NCBI RefSeq assembly: GCF_003350325.1
Contig: NZ_QLYZ01000023.1
Coordinates: forward strand, 1 to 64,000
DNA length: 64,000 nt
Direction: 5' to 3'
Origin: Vibrio rhodolitus
GTDB taxonomy: Bacteria; Pseudomonadota; Gammaproteobacteria; Enterobacterales; Vibrionaceae
Below, piece by piece: positions 16,465-25,199 of the stretch. Position numbers and translations under genes: made by a program. The notes below the pieces were generated by a model. It made no database searches and was not told where the DNA came from. It saw nothing but the letters and a program-made list of their open reading frames with translations. Numbering within the stretch: position 1 is the stretch's first letter; every line of letters begins with the position of its first letter.

Positions 16465-17748
16465 ATGAAAATTCTGCTTTTAGTAGGGTTAATTGTATTA
16501 AACGGTCTTTTTGCGATGTCAGAAATCGCATTGGTTGCTGCAAAAACAAGTCGATTAAAGCGCTTAGCGGAAAAACACAAAGCCGCCCAAGTCGCGCTTA
16601 ACCTCAAGGAAAATCCCACACGTTTCCTTTCTACCATTCAAATCGGTATCACGGTCATTGGTCTACTAAGCGGTATTGTCGGTGAAGCGACTCTTTCTGC
16701 TCCGCTGGCACAGCAAATGGAACTTTGGGGCTTGTCCGCTGAACAAGCAAACGTGCTCTCCACGCTTATCGTAGTTGTCGGCATTACTTACTTTGCGATT
16801 GTAGTTGGTGAACTGGTGCCTAAACGCTTTGCGCAGTCTCAGGCTGAGACGATTGCGGTATTAGTGGCATTGCCTATCTACTGGGTATCAAAGCTCACCA
16901 CGCCGTTTGTATGGCTTCTGTCATGGTCTACTGAAGCTCTGCTTAAGCTGCTGGGACAGAAAAACCAAGAAGACAGCGTGACTGAAGATGATATTCACGC
17001 CATTGTGCGCGAAGGCTCTGAGTCAGGTGCGATTGAGCAGGGTGAACAAGAGATGATCCGTAACATCCTGCAGTTAGATGATCGCTTGGTGAGTTCGCTG
17101 ATGACGCCACGCCGTGATATCGACTTCCTCGATATTGACCAGCCAATTGACCAGATTCTAAAGCGCTTGCGCAGCACAAAACATAGCGTGTTTCCTGTCT
17201 GCCAAGGGCATATGGATAAGATGGTTGGTACCGTAACAGCCAAAGCGTTACTCAACCAAGCCAATAACCTAAGTGTTCAGGTGATTGTTGGTCTATGTAA
17301 AGCGCCGGTTTACATTCCTGAGTCGATGAAAGGTTTGCGACTGCTCACTTACTTTAAAGAGTCTGGCTCTGAGATGGCGTTCATTGTTGATGAGTATGGC
17401 GATATTCAAGGTGTCGTGACCCACTATGACGTGCTTGAAGCGATCGCGGGTGAACTATCGAATAACCCTAATGACCTATGGGCAGAGCCTGCTGACAATG
17501 GTTGGGAATTAGATGCGCTTATCCCGATCAGTGAGCTGAAAAACCGTCTCGATCTGGCGGAAATTGATGGCGAAGAAGAAGGCTTCCAAACCCTCAATGG
17601 TTGGTTAACTTGGCATGCAGGGCGTTTGCCAACACAAGGTGAAGTGTTTACTTACCAACAATGGCAATTCAAGGTGCTGGTGGTTGAGCACAACCGTATT
17701 ATGCGCGTGAAAGCAACGCCTGTCGTTCTTGAAGCGGCCGAGTCATAA
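16465..17748 (+). CDS. CNNM/CorC-type hemolysin family membrane protein (UPF0053)
   Basis: The 427-residue product has an N-terminal DUF21 membrane domain (about residues 1-190; MSEIALVAAKTSRLKRLAEK is the typical reentrant start). Then come two CBS domains (around SLMTPRRDIDFLDIDQPIDQI and MAFIVDEYGDIQGVVTHYDVLEAI) and a C-terminal CorC/HlyC domain (GFQTLNGWLTWHAGRLPTQGE). This matches E. coli YtfL/PaeA-type proteins, linked to polyamine or magnesium/cobalt handling; the name hemolysin is historical. It sits just upstream of tadA on the same strand. Substrate cannot be assigned from sequence. Confidence 0.88.
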   Translation: MKILLLVGLIVLNGLFAMSEIALVAAKTSRLKRLAEKHKAAQVALNLKENPTRFLSTIQIGITVIGLLSGIVGEATLSAPLAQQMELWGLSAEQANVLSTLIVVVGITYFAIVVGELVPKRFAQSQAETIAVLVALPIYWVSKLTTPFVWLLSWSTEALLKLLGQKNQEDSVTEDDIHAIVREGSESGAIEQGEQEMIRNILQLDDRLVSSLMTPRRDIDFLDIDQPIDQILKRLRSTKHSVFPVCQGHMDKMVGTVTAKALLNQANNLSVQVIVGLCKAPVYIPESMKGLRLLTYFKESGSEMAFIVDEYGDIQGVVTHYDVLEAIAGELSNNPNDLWAEPADNGWELDALIPISELKNRLDLAEIDGEEEGFQTLNGWLTWHAGRLPTQGEVFTYQQWQFKVLVVEHNRIMRVKATPVVLEAAES

Positions 17749-17861
17749 TCTTAGCTTCGCTTAAGTTTTACTTCAGTTGTGCAATAGACCTAATCTTAGG
17801 TATGCTTCGCGGCATACCTATTTTTTTATCAATTTTACCTGTTTTATATAGGGAGCCCAGT

Positions 17862-18377
17862 TTGGATCAGCAGTTTTCCGCACTCGATGAGCAATTTATG
17901 CGCCGCGCCATGACGCTTGCCGCACAAGCAGAGCAAGAAGGAGAAGTCCCTGTTGGGGCAGTATTGGTAAAAGATGGCGAAGTGATTGCAGAAGGTTGGA
18001 ATCAATCGATTGGTCGTCATGACGCGACCGCGCACGCGGAAGTGCAAGCATTGCGTAAAGCAGGACAATTGCTAGAGAATTACCGCCTATTAGACACGAC
18101 CCTTTATGTCACGCTAGAGCCTTGCCCAATGTGCGCTGGCGCCTTGCTGCATAGCCGTGTTAAACGGATTGTATTTGGCGCGCCAGATCTTAAAGCGGGT
18201 GCGGCAGGGACGGTGTTGAATCTGTTTGAGCATCAGGCAGCATATCACTATGCAACCATTGAACGTGGCTTATTGGAAGATGAGTGTCGTGAGCAGTTGC
18301 AAGCCTTCTTCAAACGTCGTCGTAAAGAAATTAAGGCGTTGAAGCAAGAAAAGGGCAATAAAGAACAGAATAGCTAG
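17862..18377 (+). CDS. tadA: tRNA adenosine(34) deaminase TadA
   Basis: TadA converts A34 of tRNA-Arg(ACG) to inosine. I place the start at TTG 17862 because AGGGAG lies six bases before it and the protein (171 residues) aligns with E. coli TadA; an ATG at 17898 is also possible, and an ATG at 17802 lacks a ribosome site. Zinc motifs are intact: HAEVQAL with the catalytic Glu, and PCPMCAGALLHSRV. The sequence NYRLLDTTLYVTLEPC is standard. The tail is basic (FKRRRKEIKALKQ). An inverted repeat follows. Confidence 0.95.
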   Translation: MDQQFSALDEQFMRRAMTLAAQAEQEGEVPVGAVLVKDGEVIAEGWNQSIGRHDATAHAEVQALRKAGQLLENYRLLDTTLYVTLEPCPMCAGALLHSRVKRIVFGAPDLKAGAAGTVLNLFEHQAAYHYATIERGLLEDECREQLQAFFKRRRKEIKALKQEKGNKEQNS

Positions 18378-18425
18378 TTTTTAGTTAGTAAACATTAGCT
18401 AGCAAGCTTGCGTGAGTAGATCTTA

Positions 18426-18455
18426 GTTAGCAAACATAGAGCTATGTTTGCTAAC
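18426..18455 (+). terminator. Perfect 13-base hairpin after tadA
   Basis: GTTAGCAAACATA (18426-18438) and TATGTTTGCTAAC (18443-18455) with a GAGC loop, followed only by TTCTT. A related half site TTAGTAAACATTAGC lies just upstream. It probably ends tadA, but weakly as an intrinsic terminator. Confidence 0.6.
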
Positions 18456-18642
18456 TTCTTGCTAAACCACGAATTATACCAAACAGCATAAGTCTTTGAG
18501 CATTCTTGCTGATTAAAATCGCTGATAACGTTGTTGCAGATTTTGTAATTAGAATCACTAGTTAGCGGCAATCTGCGCCTAGTTCTAAGCGATTTTCCTT
18601 GCGCAATTTTCTGACCACTTACTTATCCTGATTGGTATTCGA

Positions 18643-18777
18643 TTAGTGGCTAGACAATTGCACAAATGCACGATGGCGAGCAATCACCTTTTTCTTGTTG
18701 TTTGCTAGTTTGCGTTTACGGCGGTTAGCGGCAACAGTCTTTTTTAGGCGTTTTGATTGCATGCTACGTTTTCGCAT
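18643..18777 (-). CDS. Small highly basic protein, unknown function
   Basis: The minus strand holds a 44-residue frame beginning MRKRSMQSKRLK and ending ARHRAFVQLSSH. An exact GGAGG lies 7 bases before its ATG, so translation is likely. It has 17 Lys or Arg and no Asp or Glu; the pattern resembles ribosomal mini-proteins such as bL34, but I see no alignment to a named family. Nothing suggests a signal peptide. It lies alone between tadA (plus strand) and mltF, about 260 bases after the mltF stop, so it could be transcribed alone or behind mltF. Function is unknown; RNA or DNA binding is an inference from charge only. Confidence 0.6.
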   Translation of the reverse strand: MRKRSMQSKRLKKTVAANRRKRKLANNKKKVIARHRAFVQLSSH

Positions 18778-18908
18778 AAAACAACCTCCAAATTATACGA
18801 ATTGCATACCGGTTAAAACCGAAAAATTCCCACCCAAACTGCGATGAGAATTAGCTGCTTACCTTTGCAACTTAGGTTGCTTAGGTAGATTTCATTGGAT
18901 TTTTATCA

Positions 18909-18942
18909 TCAGAGTTGATGGCTGTTTAGCCATCAACTCTGA
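18909..18942 (-). other. Perfect 14-base hairpin between mltF and the small basic gene
   Basis: TCAGAGTTGATGGC and GCCATCAACTCTGA pair perfectly over a TGTTTA loop. The minus strand continues GATGATAAAAAT, without a T-tract, so it is an uncertain terminator. It may separate mltF from the small basic gene or protect an mRNA end. The rest of the 659 bases between tadA and mltF shows nothing else clear. Confidence 0.65.
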
Positions 18943-19036
18943 AAGGGCAGTGAGTATCTCTGCTTTTACGGGGAGAATTCAAGGGAAATCTGCATAAATC
19001 GAGACTTCCCTTGATTTAGGATATGAAACCAGTGTT

Positions 19037-20596
19037 TTAGTTGGTTTTATCGTTTGCTTGGTCAGTTTTCTCGGCATTTTCCGGTGTGCTTTCAACAGCA
19101 CCAGAGAGAGAGCTCTCTGCCCCTGAAAGCATTTGCGGGTCGATTTCAATCACAGTTAAATCATTGATATCGACTTCACCTTCATCTGGTGTTTGCTGCT
19201 CAATATGCCCGATGATGCTTTGGTAATAACGGCGGATATTTTCAACGTAATTACGTGCTTCATCACCTCGAGCGTAACCATAGCGGGTTTGACGATAGTA
19301 TTTCGCTTGGCGCAGCAGCGGTAAGCGCTCTTTAACGTCAGACCATTGGTCTGGGTTACCACCTTGCTTTTTCGTTAGGCGGCGCGCATCCATAACATGG
19401 CCATAGCCCACATTGTAAGAAGCCAGCGCAAACCAAATTTTCTCATGTTCATTAATTGAGTCTGGAATTCGGGCAACCATGCGGCGCAAGTATTCAACCC
19501 CGCCTTTCACCGATTGCTCAGGATCGAGTCGATTAGTCACACCGACACTTTTCGCTGTTGGCAGTGTAAGCATCATCATGCCTCGTACCCCAGTTGGTGA
19601 GCGGGCAATCGGGTTCCAGTGCGATTCTTGATACGCCAGTGCTGCAATCAAGCGCCAATCAAACTCTTCAGAATACTCTTTAAACAAAGGTGCCCATTTA
19701 GGCAGCTTGTTATCCAGTGCGCGGATAAAGGCACGGGTATCGACATAGTCAAAGCTACCGATATGACCGATGTATTTCTCTTCCAACTGCGCCAACTGAT
19801 CTGACTGCTTTAGGTGTCCAAAAAACTCAATCACCATGGCATACAGGCTTTCATCGTCTGAACGACGTAAAAACCATGAAATTGGTTGGTCTTCCGTTAG
19901 CTCAAATGCGGTTGCCACATCGGGGTAGATACGTTGTGAAAGTGACACTTCAACTGAATCTGCCACGGTAAAGAGGATTTTACCTTCTGAGACTTGTTTC
20001 AGTAGATCGCTGACATCGGCAGATTGATTAATTTTAAATTGAAACTCTGGGTGATCACTTTTGATTTTACTCAGAGTTTGATTGAAGTGAGAGTCACCCA
20101 CAATGGTGATCACTGGCTCGGCATTATTTGCTTCGATAAGCTCGGCTTGTTTTTTCAGTAGCTGTTCAAGGTTACGTGGACGCCATTGACCTTTTTTATA
20201 GATCAACTGCTGGCTAACGTAATAGTAAGCAGGTGCGGGTCTAAAGCGTTTGATACGCTCAGGCGATTGAGTTAACCCAGCGGCAATAATATCAATCTCG
20301 CCATTTTCCAAGGCAGGATAAAGGTTCGAGATTTGGTAGACAGGTTTCATTTCAAGGCGCACACCCAGCTCTTCAGCGAACTGACGTGCGATTTCATAGT
20401 CCAAACCGGCAGGACCATCAGGACCAATATAGTATGAAAGTTGGTTATTTAATGTGCCGACACGCAATACGCCGCGTTCACGAATTTGGTCGAGATCGCT
20501 CTTTGGCGCAGACTCAATCTGACAGCCAGCCAGCAACAGTGTGCTAAGGGCAAGTAAGATGTATGTGCGTGCTTTAATTAGAAATTGGCTACTCAT
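19037..20596 (-). CDS. mltF: Membrane-bound lytic murein transglycosylase F
   Basis: MltF cleaves peptidoglycan glycan strands to 1,6-anhydro products at the outer membrane. The 519-residue product has a signal peptide with lipobox LLAGC (Cys at residue 25). An extracellular solute-binding (SBP_bac_3) domain follows (RGVLRVGTLNNQLSYYIG onwards, to about residue 270), then an SLT domain with the catalytic Glu in ALAYQESHWNP and the ARSPTGVRGMMMLT and LASYNVGYGH motifs. All parts are present. The C-terminal tail is low complexity and acidic. It is divergent from purL. Confidence 0.96.
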   Translation of the reverse strand: MSSQFLIKARTYILLALSTLLLAGCQIESAPKSDLDQIRERGVLRVGTLNNQLSYYIGPDGPAGLDYEIARQFAEELGVRLEMKPVYQISNLYPALENGEIDIIAAGLTQSPERIKRFRPAPAYYYVSQQLIYKKGQWRPRNLEQLLKKQAELIEANNAEPVITIVGDSHFNQTLSKIKSDHPEFQFKINQSADVSDLLKQVSEGKILFTVADSVEVSLSQRIYPDVATAFELTEDQPISWFLRRSDDESLYAMVIEFFGHLKQSDQLAQLEEKYIGHIGSFDYVDTRAFIRALDNKLPKWAPLFKEYSEEFDWRLIAALAYQESHWNPIARSPTGVRGMMMLTLPTAKSVGVTNRLDPEQSVKGGVEYLRRMVARIPDSINEHEKIWFALASYNVGYGHVMDARRLTKKQGGNPDQWSDVKERLPLLRQAKYYRQTRYGYARGDEARNYVENIRRYYQSIIGHIEQQTPDEGEVDINDLTVIEIDPQMLSGAESSLSGAVESTPENAEKTDQANDKTN

Positions 20597-20824
20597 TCAT
20601 AGTTTCTCGTACTTCATGTACCGCATTTATATCAGAGTAGGCGGTCAAGGCAAAGTAAAGCTGAAGTGTTCGCGAGGGTGGCTAAGTTTTTCTGCCCAAT
20701 GAGAAAAAATTTTGTGTGGATGTTTGAGCTACTGCAGAGCGTTGCAAGCGAGGTGCCATCAGGGGTGGTGAGCCATGCTGGAATTTGCAGCAAGGGGTTG
20801 TATTTCAAATTTGACAAAAAAATA

Positions 20825-20840
20825 AAGCAAACGTTTGCTT
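20825..20840 (+). promoter_or_regulatory. PurR operator of purL
   Basis: AAGCAAACGTTTGCTT is a perfect palindrome and fits the PurR consensus (ACGCAAACGTTTGCGT). It lies directly upstream of the probable purL promoter, so PurR-hypoxanthine/guanine repression is expected. Confidence 0.9.
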
Positions 20841-20845
20841 TTGGT

Positions 20846-20875
20846 GTTACATCACAAAAATAAATCCTTTATAAT
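20846..20875 (+). promoter_or_regulatory. Probable purL promoter
   Basis: TATAAT at 20870-20875 is a perfect -10; GTTACA at 20846-20851 with an 18-base spacer is a fair -35. The start would lie near 20882, about 100 bases before purL. Confidence 0.65.
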
Positions 20876-20889
20876 GCGCCCGCAACCCG

Positions 20890-20956
20890 AGGTGAAATTG
20901 GTATGGGTCGTCAGTGGTTACTGAGTTAACTATCTGAATTTATTCCAATATCACCT
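20890..20956 (+). ncRNA. Structured 5' leader of purL (candidate)
   Basis: AGGTGAAATTGG (20890-20901) can pair with CCAATATCACCT (20945-20956) at 11 of 12 positions and encloses a small hairpin TCAGT-GGTT-ACTGA (20911-20924). The paired region covers almost the whole predicted leader, from about +9 to 27 bases before the ATG. It does not match a riboswitch class I know. Structure is a prediction by eye. Confidence 0.4.
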
Positions 20957-20983
20957 TAATCAATTGCAGAGAGACCTAAGCAC

Positions 20984-23900
20984 ATGAGAATTTTGCGTGG
21001 CTCCCCAGCTCTTTCCGAGTTTCGTGTTAACAAACTACTAGAACTTTGCCGTGAACAGCAGTTGCCTGTGAACGATATTTACGCAGAGTTTATGCACTTT
21101 GCTAATTTGAACGCTGATCTAGATGCGTCTGAATTAGATAAACTTGAGAAGCTTCTCACCTATGGACCAACCATTGAAGAGCACGAGCCGCAAGGTCTGC
21201 TGTTGTTGGTGACGCCACGTCCAGGCACGATTTCGCCTTGGTCTTCAAAATCGACTGATATCGCACGTAACTGTGGTTTAGACAAAGTAAAACGTCTAGA
21301 GCGCGGTACGGCTTATTATATCGAATCGTCAGTTGCGCTTTCGGCGCAGCAAATCGACGCTGTGAAAGCACTTATTCATGATCGCATGATGGAAGCGGTG
21401 TTCACCGAACTTGAAGCGGCCGATGCGTTATTTAAGGTATCTGAGCCTGCTCCTGTGGCGCATGTTGATATCTTAGCGGGCGGTCGTCTTGCGCTTGAAG
21501 AAGCAAACGTTTCCCTAGGTCTCGCGCTGGCTGAAGATGAGATTGATTACTTAGTTGAGAACTTCACTAAGCTCGGTCGTAATCCAAATGATATCGAGCT
21601 GATGATGTTTGCTCAGGCGAACTCAGAGCACTGTCGTCATAAAATCTTTAATGCAGATTGGACTATCGATGGCGTCGAGCAAGAGAAGTCGCTGTTTAAG
21701 ATGATTAAAAACACTTACGAGACAACGCCAGATCACGTGTTATCAGCATACAAAGATAACGCAGCGGTAATGGTGGGGTCTAAAGTTGGTCGCTTCTTCC
21801 CAGATCCACAAACTCGTCAGTACAACTACCATCACGAAGATGCGCACATCTTAATGAAGGTTGAAACTCATAACCACCCAACCGCAATATCGCCATGGCC
21901 AGGTGCTTCGACCGGTTCAGGCGGTGAAATTCGTGATGAGGGCGCAACAGGTATCGGTGGTAAGCCAAAAGCGGGTCTGGTAGGTTTTACTACATCAAAC
22001 CTACGTATTCCTGGTTTTGAACAGCCATGGGAAACCGATTTTGGTAAGCCAGGACGCATCGTAAACGCACTCGACATTATGTTAGAAGGTCCACTGGGTG
22101 GCGCGGCATTTAACAACGAATTTGGTCGTCCAAACCTACTCGGTTACTTCCGTACTTACGAAGAAAAAGTGACTTCACATGCTGGTGAAGAAGTTCGTGG
22201 TTATCACAAGCCGATCATGATTGCTGGTGGTTTGGGTAATATCCGTGATCAGCACGTGCAGAAGAAAGAGATCCCAGTTGGCGCGAAGCTAATCGTGCTG
22301 GGCGGTCCTGCAATGAACATTGGTCTTGGTGGTGGTGCAGCATCTTCAATGGCATCGGGTCAATCGGCAGAAGATTTAGACTTTGCATCCGTGCAGCGTG
22401 AAAACCCAGAGATGGAACGCCGCTGTCAGGAAGTGATTGACCGCTGTTGGCAACTTGGAGAGCAAAACCCGATTGCCTTTATCCACGATGTGGGCGCGGG
22501 CGGTATTTCTAACGCATTACCAGAGCTTGTTGATGATGGTGAGCGTGGCGGTAAATTCCAGCTGCGTGATGTACCAAACGATGAGCCGGGCATGAGCCCA
22601 CTTGAGATTTGGTGTAACGAATCGCAAGAGCGTTACGTAATGGCAGTTGCGCCAGAAAACATGGCAGTATTTGATGCCATCTGTAAGCGTGAGCGCGCAC
22701 CATATGCAGTAGTTGGTGAAGCGACAGAAGAGCGTCATCTAACTCTAGAAGATTCGCATTTCGATAACACACCAATTGATATGCCAATGGATATTCTGCT
22801 TGGTAAGCCGCCGAAGATGCACCGTGATGCAACGACGCTAAAAGTGGATAGCCCAGCGATCAGCCGTGATGGCATTGAAATCAACGATGCGGTTGAGCGT
22901 GTACTGCGTCTACCGACCGTAGCAGAAAAAACTTTCCTAATCACCATTGGTGACCGTTCGGTAACCGGTTTGGTGGCGCGTGATCAAATGGTTGGTCCGT
23001 GGCAGGTGCCAGTTGCTAACTGCGCAGTGACAGCAGCAAGTTACGATTCATACCACGGCGAAGCGATGTCGATGGGTGAACGCACACCAGTGGCTCTGCT
23101 TGATTTTGGCGCGTCAGCCCGTCTTGCAGTGGGTGAGTCATTAACTAACATTGCTGCTACCGATATTGGCGATATTAAACACATTAAACTGTCGGCTAAC
23201 TGGATGTCTCCTGCGGGTCACCCTGGTGAAGATGCCGGTCTTTACGAAGCCGTAAAAGCGGTGGGTGAAGAGCTTTGTCCTGCATTGGGCCTTACTATCC
23301 CTGTGGGTAAAGATTCAATGTCGATGAAGACCAAGTGGGAAGATAATGGCGAAAATAAAGAGGTGACGTCACCACTGTCGCTGATCATTACTGCTTTTGG
23401 TCGTGTAGAAGATGTACGTAAGACGGTGACTCCTCAACTTCGCACTCCAGACAACCTTGAGGGACTAGGTAACACTTCACTGGTTCTTATCGACCTAGGT
23501 AACGGTAAAAATCGCTTGGGTGCGACGGCACTGGCACAGGTTTACAAGCAGTTGGGTGATAAGCCTGCAGACGTAGATAGCGCTGAGCAGCTAAAAGGCT
23601 TCTTCGATGCGATGCAGTCTCTGGTTCGTAACGATAAGCTGGTGGCTTATCACGATAAAGGTGATGGTGGTCTGTTTGTTACTTTGGCAGAGATGGCATT
23701 TGCTGGTCACTGCGGCGTGAAAGCTAACGTTGCTGAGCTTGGTGATGATGTGCTTGCGGCGCTATTTAATGAAGAGCTTGGTGCGGTGGTACAGGTTAAA
23801 GACGAGGATCTTGATGCGGTACTGTCGACTTTGGCAGCCAATGGTCTTGAGGCATGTTCACATGTGATTGGTGAGGTGGAAGCATCTGACAAGATCACGA

Positions 23901-24892
23901 TTACCTCTGGTGATGCAATTGTGCTTGAGCGTTCTCGTACTGAACTACGCACTATCTGGGCGGAAACTACGCATAAAATGCAGGCGCTACGCGATAACCC
24001 AGCTTGTGCGGACCAAGAATTTGCGGCGAAAAAAGATAACTCAGACCCAGGTTTGAATGTATCGCTGAGCTTTGATGTAAACGAGGATATTGCCGCGCCT
24101 TACATCGCTAAAGGTAGCAAGCCAAGAATGGCAATCTTGCGTGAGCAAGGTGTCAACTCGCATGTAGAAATGGCAGCCGCGTTTGATCGCGCTGGCTTTG
24201 AAGCCACTGACGTGCATATGAGCGATATTCTTAGTGGGCAAGCGGTACTAGATGAATGTAACGGTTTAGTTGCGTGTGGCGGCTTCTCTTACGGTGACGT
24301 ATTAGGTGCTGGTGAAGGTTGGGCGAAGTCGATTCTATTCAACGCACAAGCTCGTGAGCAGTTTGAAAGCTTCTTTAACCGTCAAGACACCTTCTCTCTC
24401 GGTGTGTGTAACGGCTGTCAGATGCTGTCTAACTTAAAAGAGCTGATCCCAGGCGCTGAATTATGGCCTCGCTTTGTACGCAACGAATCTGAGCGCTTCG
24501 AAGCGCGCTTTAGCTTGGTTGAAGTACAGAAGTCGGACTCAGTGTTCTTTGATGGTATGGCTGGTTCACGTATGCCAATCGCGGTATCGCATGGTGAAGG
24601 TCGCGTTGAAGTACGTGATGCTCAACATCTTGCGGCGCTTGAAGCATCAGGAACGGTTGCGGTGCGCTACGTGGATAACTTTGGTAAGCCAACACAGCAA
24701 TATCCAAATAACCCGAATGGTTCACCAAACGCTATCACGGGTCTAACTACTCAAGATGGTCGTGTAACGATTATGATGCCGCACCCTGAACGTGTATTCC
24801 GCACTGTGGCAAACTCATGGCATCCAGAGAGCTGGGGTGAGAATGGTGCTTGGATGCGTATGTTCCAGAATGCGCGTAAGAACCTAGGTTAA
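20984..24892 (+). CDS. purL: Phosphoribosylformylglycinamidine synthase (FGAM synthase)
   Basis: PurL makes FGAM from FGAR, glutamine and ATP in step 4 of purine synthesis. The 1302-residue product is the large single-chain type: N-terminal PurS-like domain, linker, two AIRS-like halves (LMMFAQANSEHCRHKIFNADW, KVETHNHPTAISPWPGASTGSGGEIRDEGATG) and a C-terminal class I amidotransferase with GVCNGCQM (catalytic Cys) and the MPHPERVFR His. No breaks. It is under PurR control by the operator at 20825 and has a long leader. A terminator lies about 100 bases after the stop. Confidence 0.98.
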   Translation: MRILRGSPALSEFRVNKLLELCREQQLPVNDIYAEFMHFANLNADLDASELDKLEKLLTYGPTIEEHEPQGLLLLVTPRPGTISPWSSKSTDIARNCGLDKVKRLERGTAYYIESSVALSAQQIDAVKALIHDRMMEAVFTELEAADALFKVSEPAPVAHVDILAGGRLALEEANVSLGLALAEDEIDYLVENFTKLGRNPNDIELMMFAQANSEHCRHKIFNADWTIDGVEQEKSLFKMIKNTYETTPDHVLSAYKDNAAVMVGSKVGRFFPDPQTRQYNYHHEDAHILMKVETHNHPTAISPWPGASTGSGGEIRDEGATGIGGKPKAGLVGFTTSNLRIPGFEQPWETDFGKPGRIVNALDIMLEGPLGGAAFNNEFGRPNLLGYFRTYEEKVTSHAGEEVRGYHKPIMIAGGLGNIRDQHVQKKEIPVGAKLIVLGGPAMNIGLGGGAASSMASGQSAEDLDFASVQRENPEMERRCQEVIDRCWQLGEQNPIAFIHDVGAGGISNALPELVDDGERGGKFQLRDVPNDEPGMSPLEIWCNESQERYVMAVAPENMAVFDAICKRERAPYAVVGEATEERHLTLEDSHFDNTPIDMPMDILLGKPPKMHRDATTLKVDSPAISRDGIEINDAVERVLRLPTVAEKTFLITIGDRSVTGLVARDQMVGPWQVPVANCAVTAASYDSYHGEAMSMGERTPVALLDFGASARLAVGESLTNIAATDIGDIKHIKLSANWMSPAGHPGEDAGLYEAVKAVGEELCPALGLTIPVGKDSMSMKTKWEDNGENKEVTSPLSLIITAFGRVEDVRKTVTPQLRTPDNLEGLGNTSLVLIDLGNGKNRLGATALAQVYKQLGDKPADVDSAEQLKGFFDAMQSLVRNDKLVAYHDKGDGGLFVTLAEMAFAGHCGVKANVAELGDDVLAALFNEELGAVVQVKDEDLDAVLSTLAANGLEACSHVIGEVEASDKITITSGDAIVLERSRTELRTIWAETTHKMQALRDNPACADQEFAAKKDNSDPGLNVSLSFDVNEDIAAPYIAKGSKPRMAILREQGVNSHVEMAAAFDRAGFEATDVHMSDILSGQAVLDECNGLVACGGFSYGDVLGAGEGWAKSILFNAQAREQFESFFNRQDTFSLGVCNGCQMLSNLKELIPGAELWPRFVRNESERFEARFSLVEVQKSDSVFFDGMAGSRMPIAVSHGEGRVEVRDAQHLAALEASGTVAVRYVDNFGKPTQQYPNNPNGSPNAITGLTTQDGRVTIMMPHPERVFRTVANSWHPESWGENGAWMRMFQNARKNLG

Positions 24893-24993
24893 GTTTGATT
24901 CTGAGTTATTGATTCTCAATTCTTAACTCTCAACTCCAGACTTTTATTTGGTTGTGAGATTGGTTAACTATTGATAGTAACCGCTAGCAAACT

Positions 24994-25028
24994 AGCCGCC
25001 GAAGCACTCGCGACGGCGGCTTTTCTTT
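24994..25028 (+). terminator. Terminator after purL
   Basis: GCCGCCG (24995-25001) and CGGCGGC (25014-25020) with a 12-base loop, followed by TTTTCTTT. Confidence 0.8.
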
Positions 25029-25130
25029 ATTTTTCTGACTCGTTGCGTCGTGAGTTAGCGTAAGAAAAATGGCGCATGGCTAGATTGAGCGCGCGGTTTG
25101 TGCTCTAATACGCCGCCCCAAAGGAGGGGA

Positions 25131-25178
25131 ATGATCGACTTAGCTGAGCGGGAATGCAGCAGGCGAAGTCATTGTTAA
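25131..25178 (+). CDS. Possible 15-residue leader peptide
   Basis: ATG at 25131 follows AAGGAGGGGA, a near perfect ribosome site, and the frame encodes MIDLAERECSRRSHC before TAA. The downstream DUF3622 start 22 bases later has only a poor ribosome site, so a coupled or regulatory peptide is possible. There is no conservation evidence available here. Confidence 0.3.
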   Translation: MIDLAERECSRRSHC

Positions 25179-25199
25179 TAATTCATTAGAGCAAAGACT

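Larger units (their letters stand above)
20597..20983. promoter_or_regulatory. mltF-purL intergenic region
   Basis: The 387 bases hold a PurR box and promoter for purL, and a structured purL leader. The left part (20600-20820) has only weak reading frames on both strands and nothing I recognise. Confidence 0.7.
24893..25199 (+). other. purL to DUF3622 intergenic region
   Basis: These 307 bases hold the purL terminator (24994-25028), a weak promoter-like pair (TTGAGC 25085, TAATAC 25106) and a tiny open frame with a strong ribosome site (25131-25178). Nothing else is recognised. Confidence 0.6.

Noticed and set aside
20632..20863. Two overlapping opposite open frames before purL
   Set aside because: Neither has a convincing ribosome site or recognisable domain; the region is left as control and unassigned DNA.
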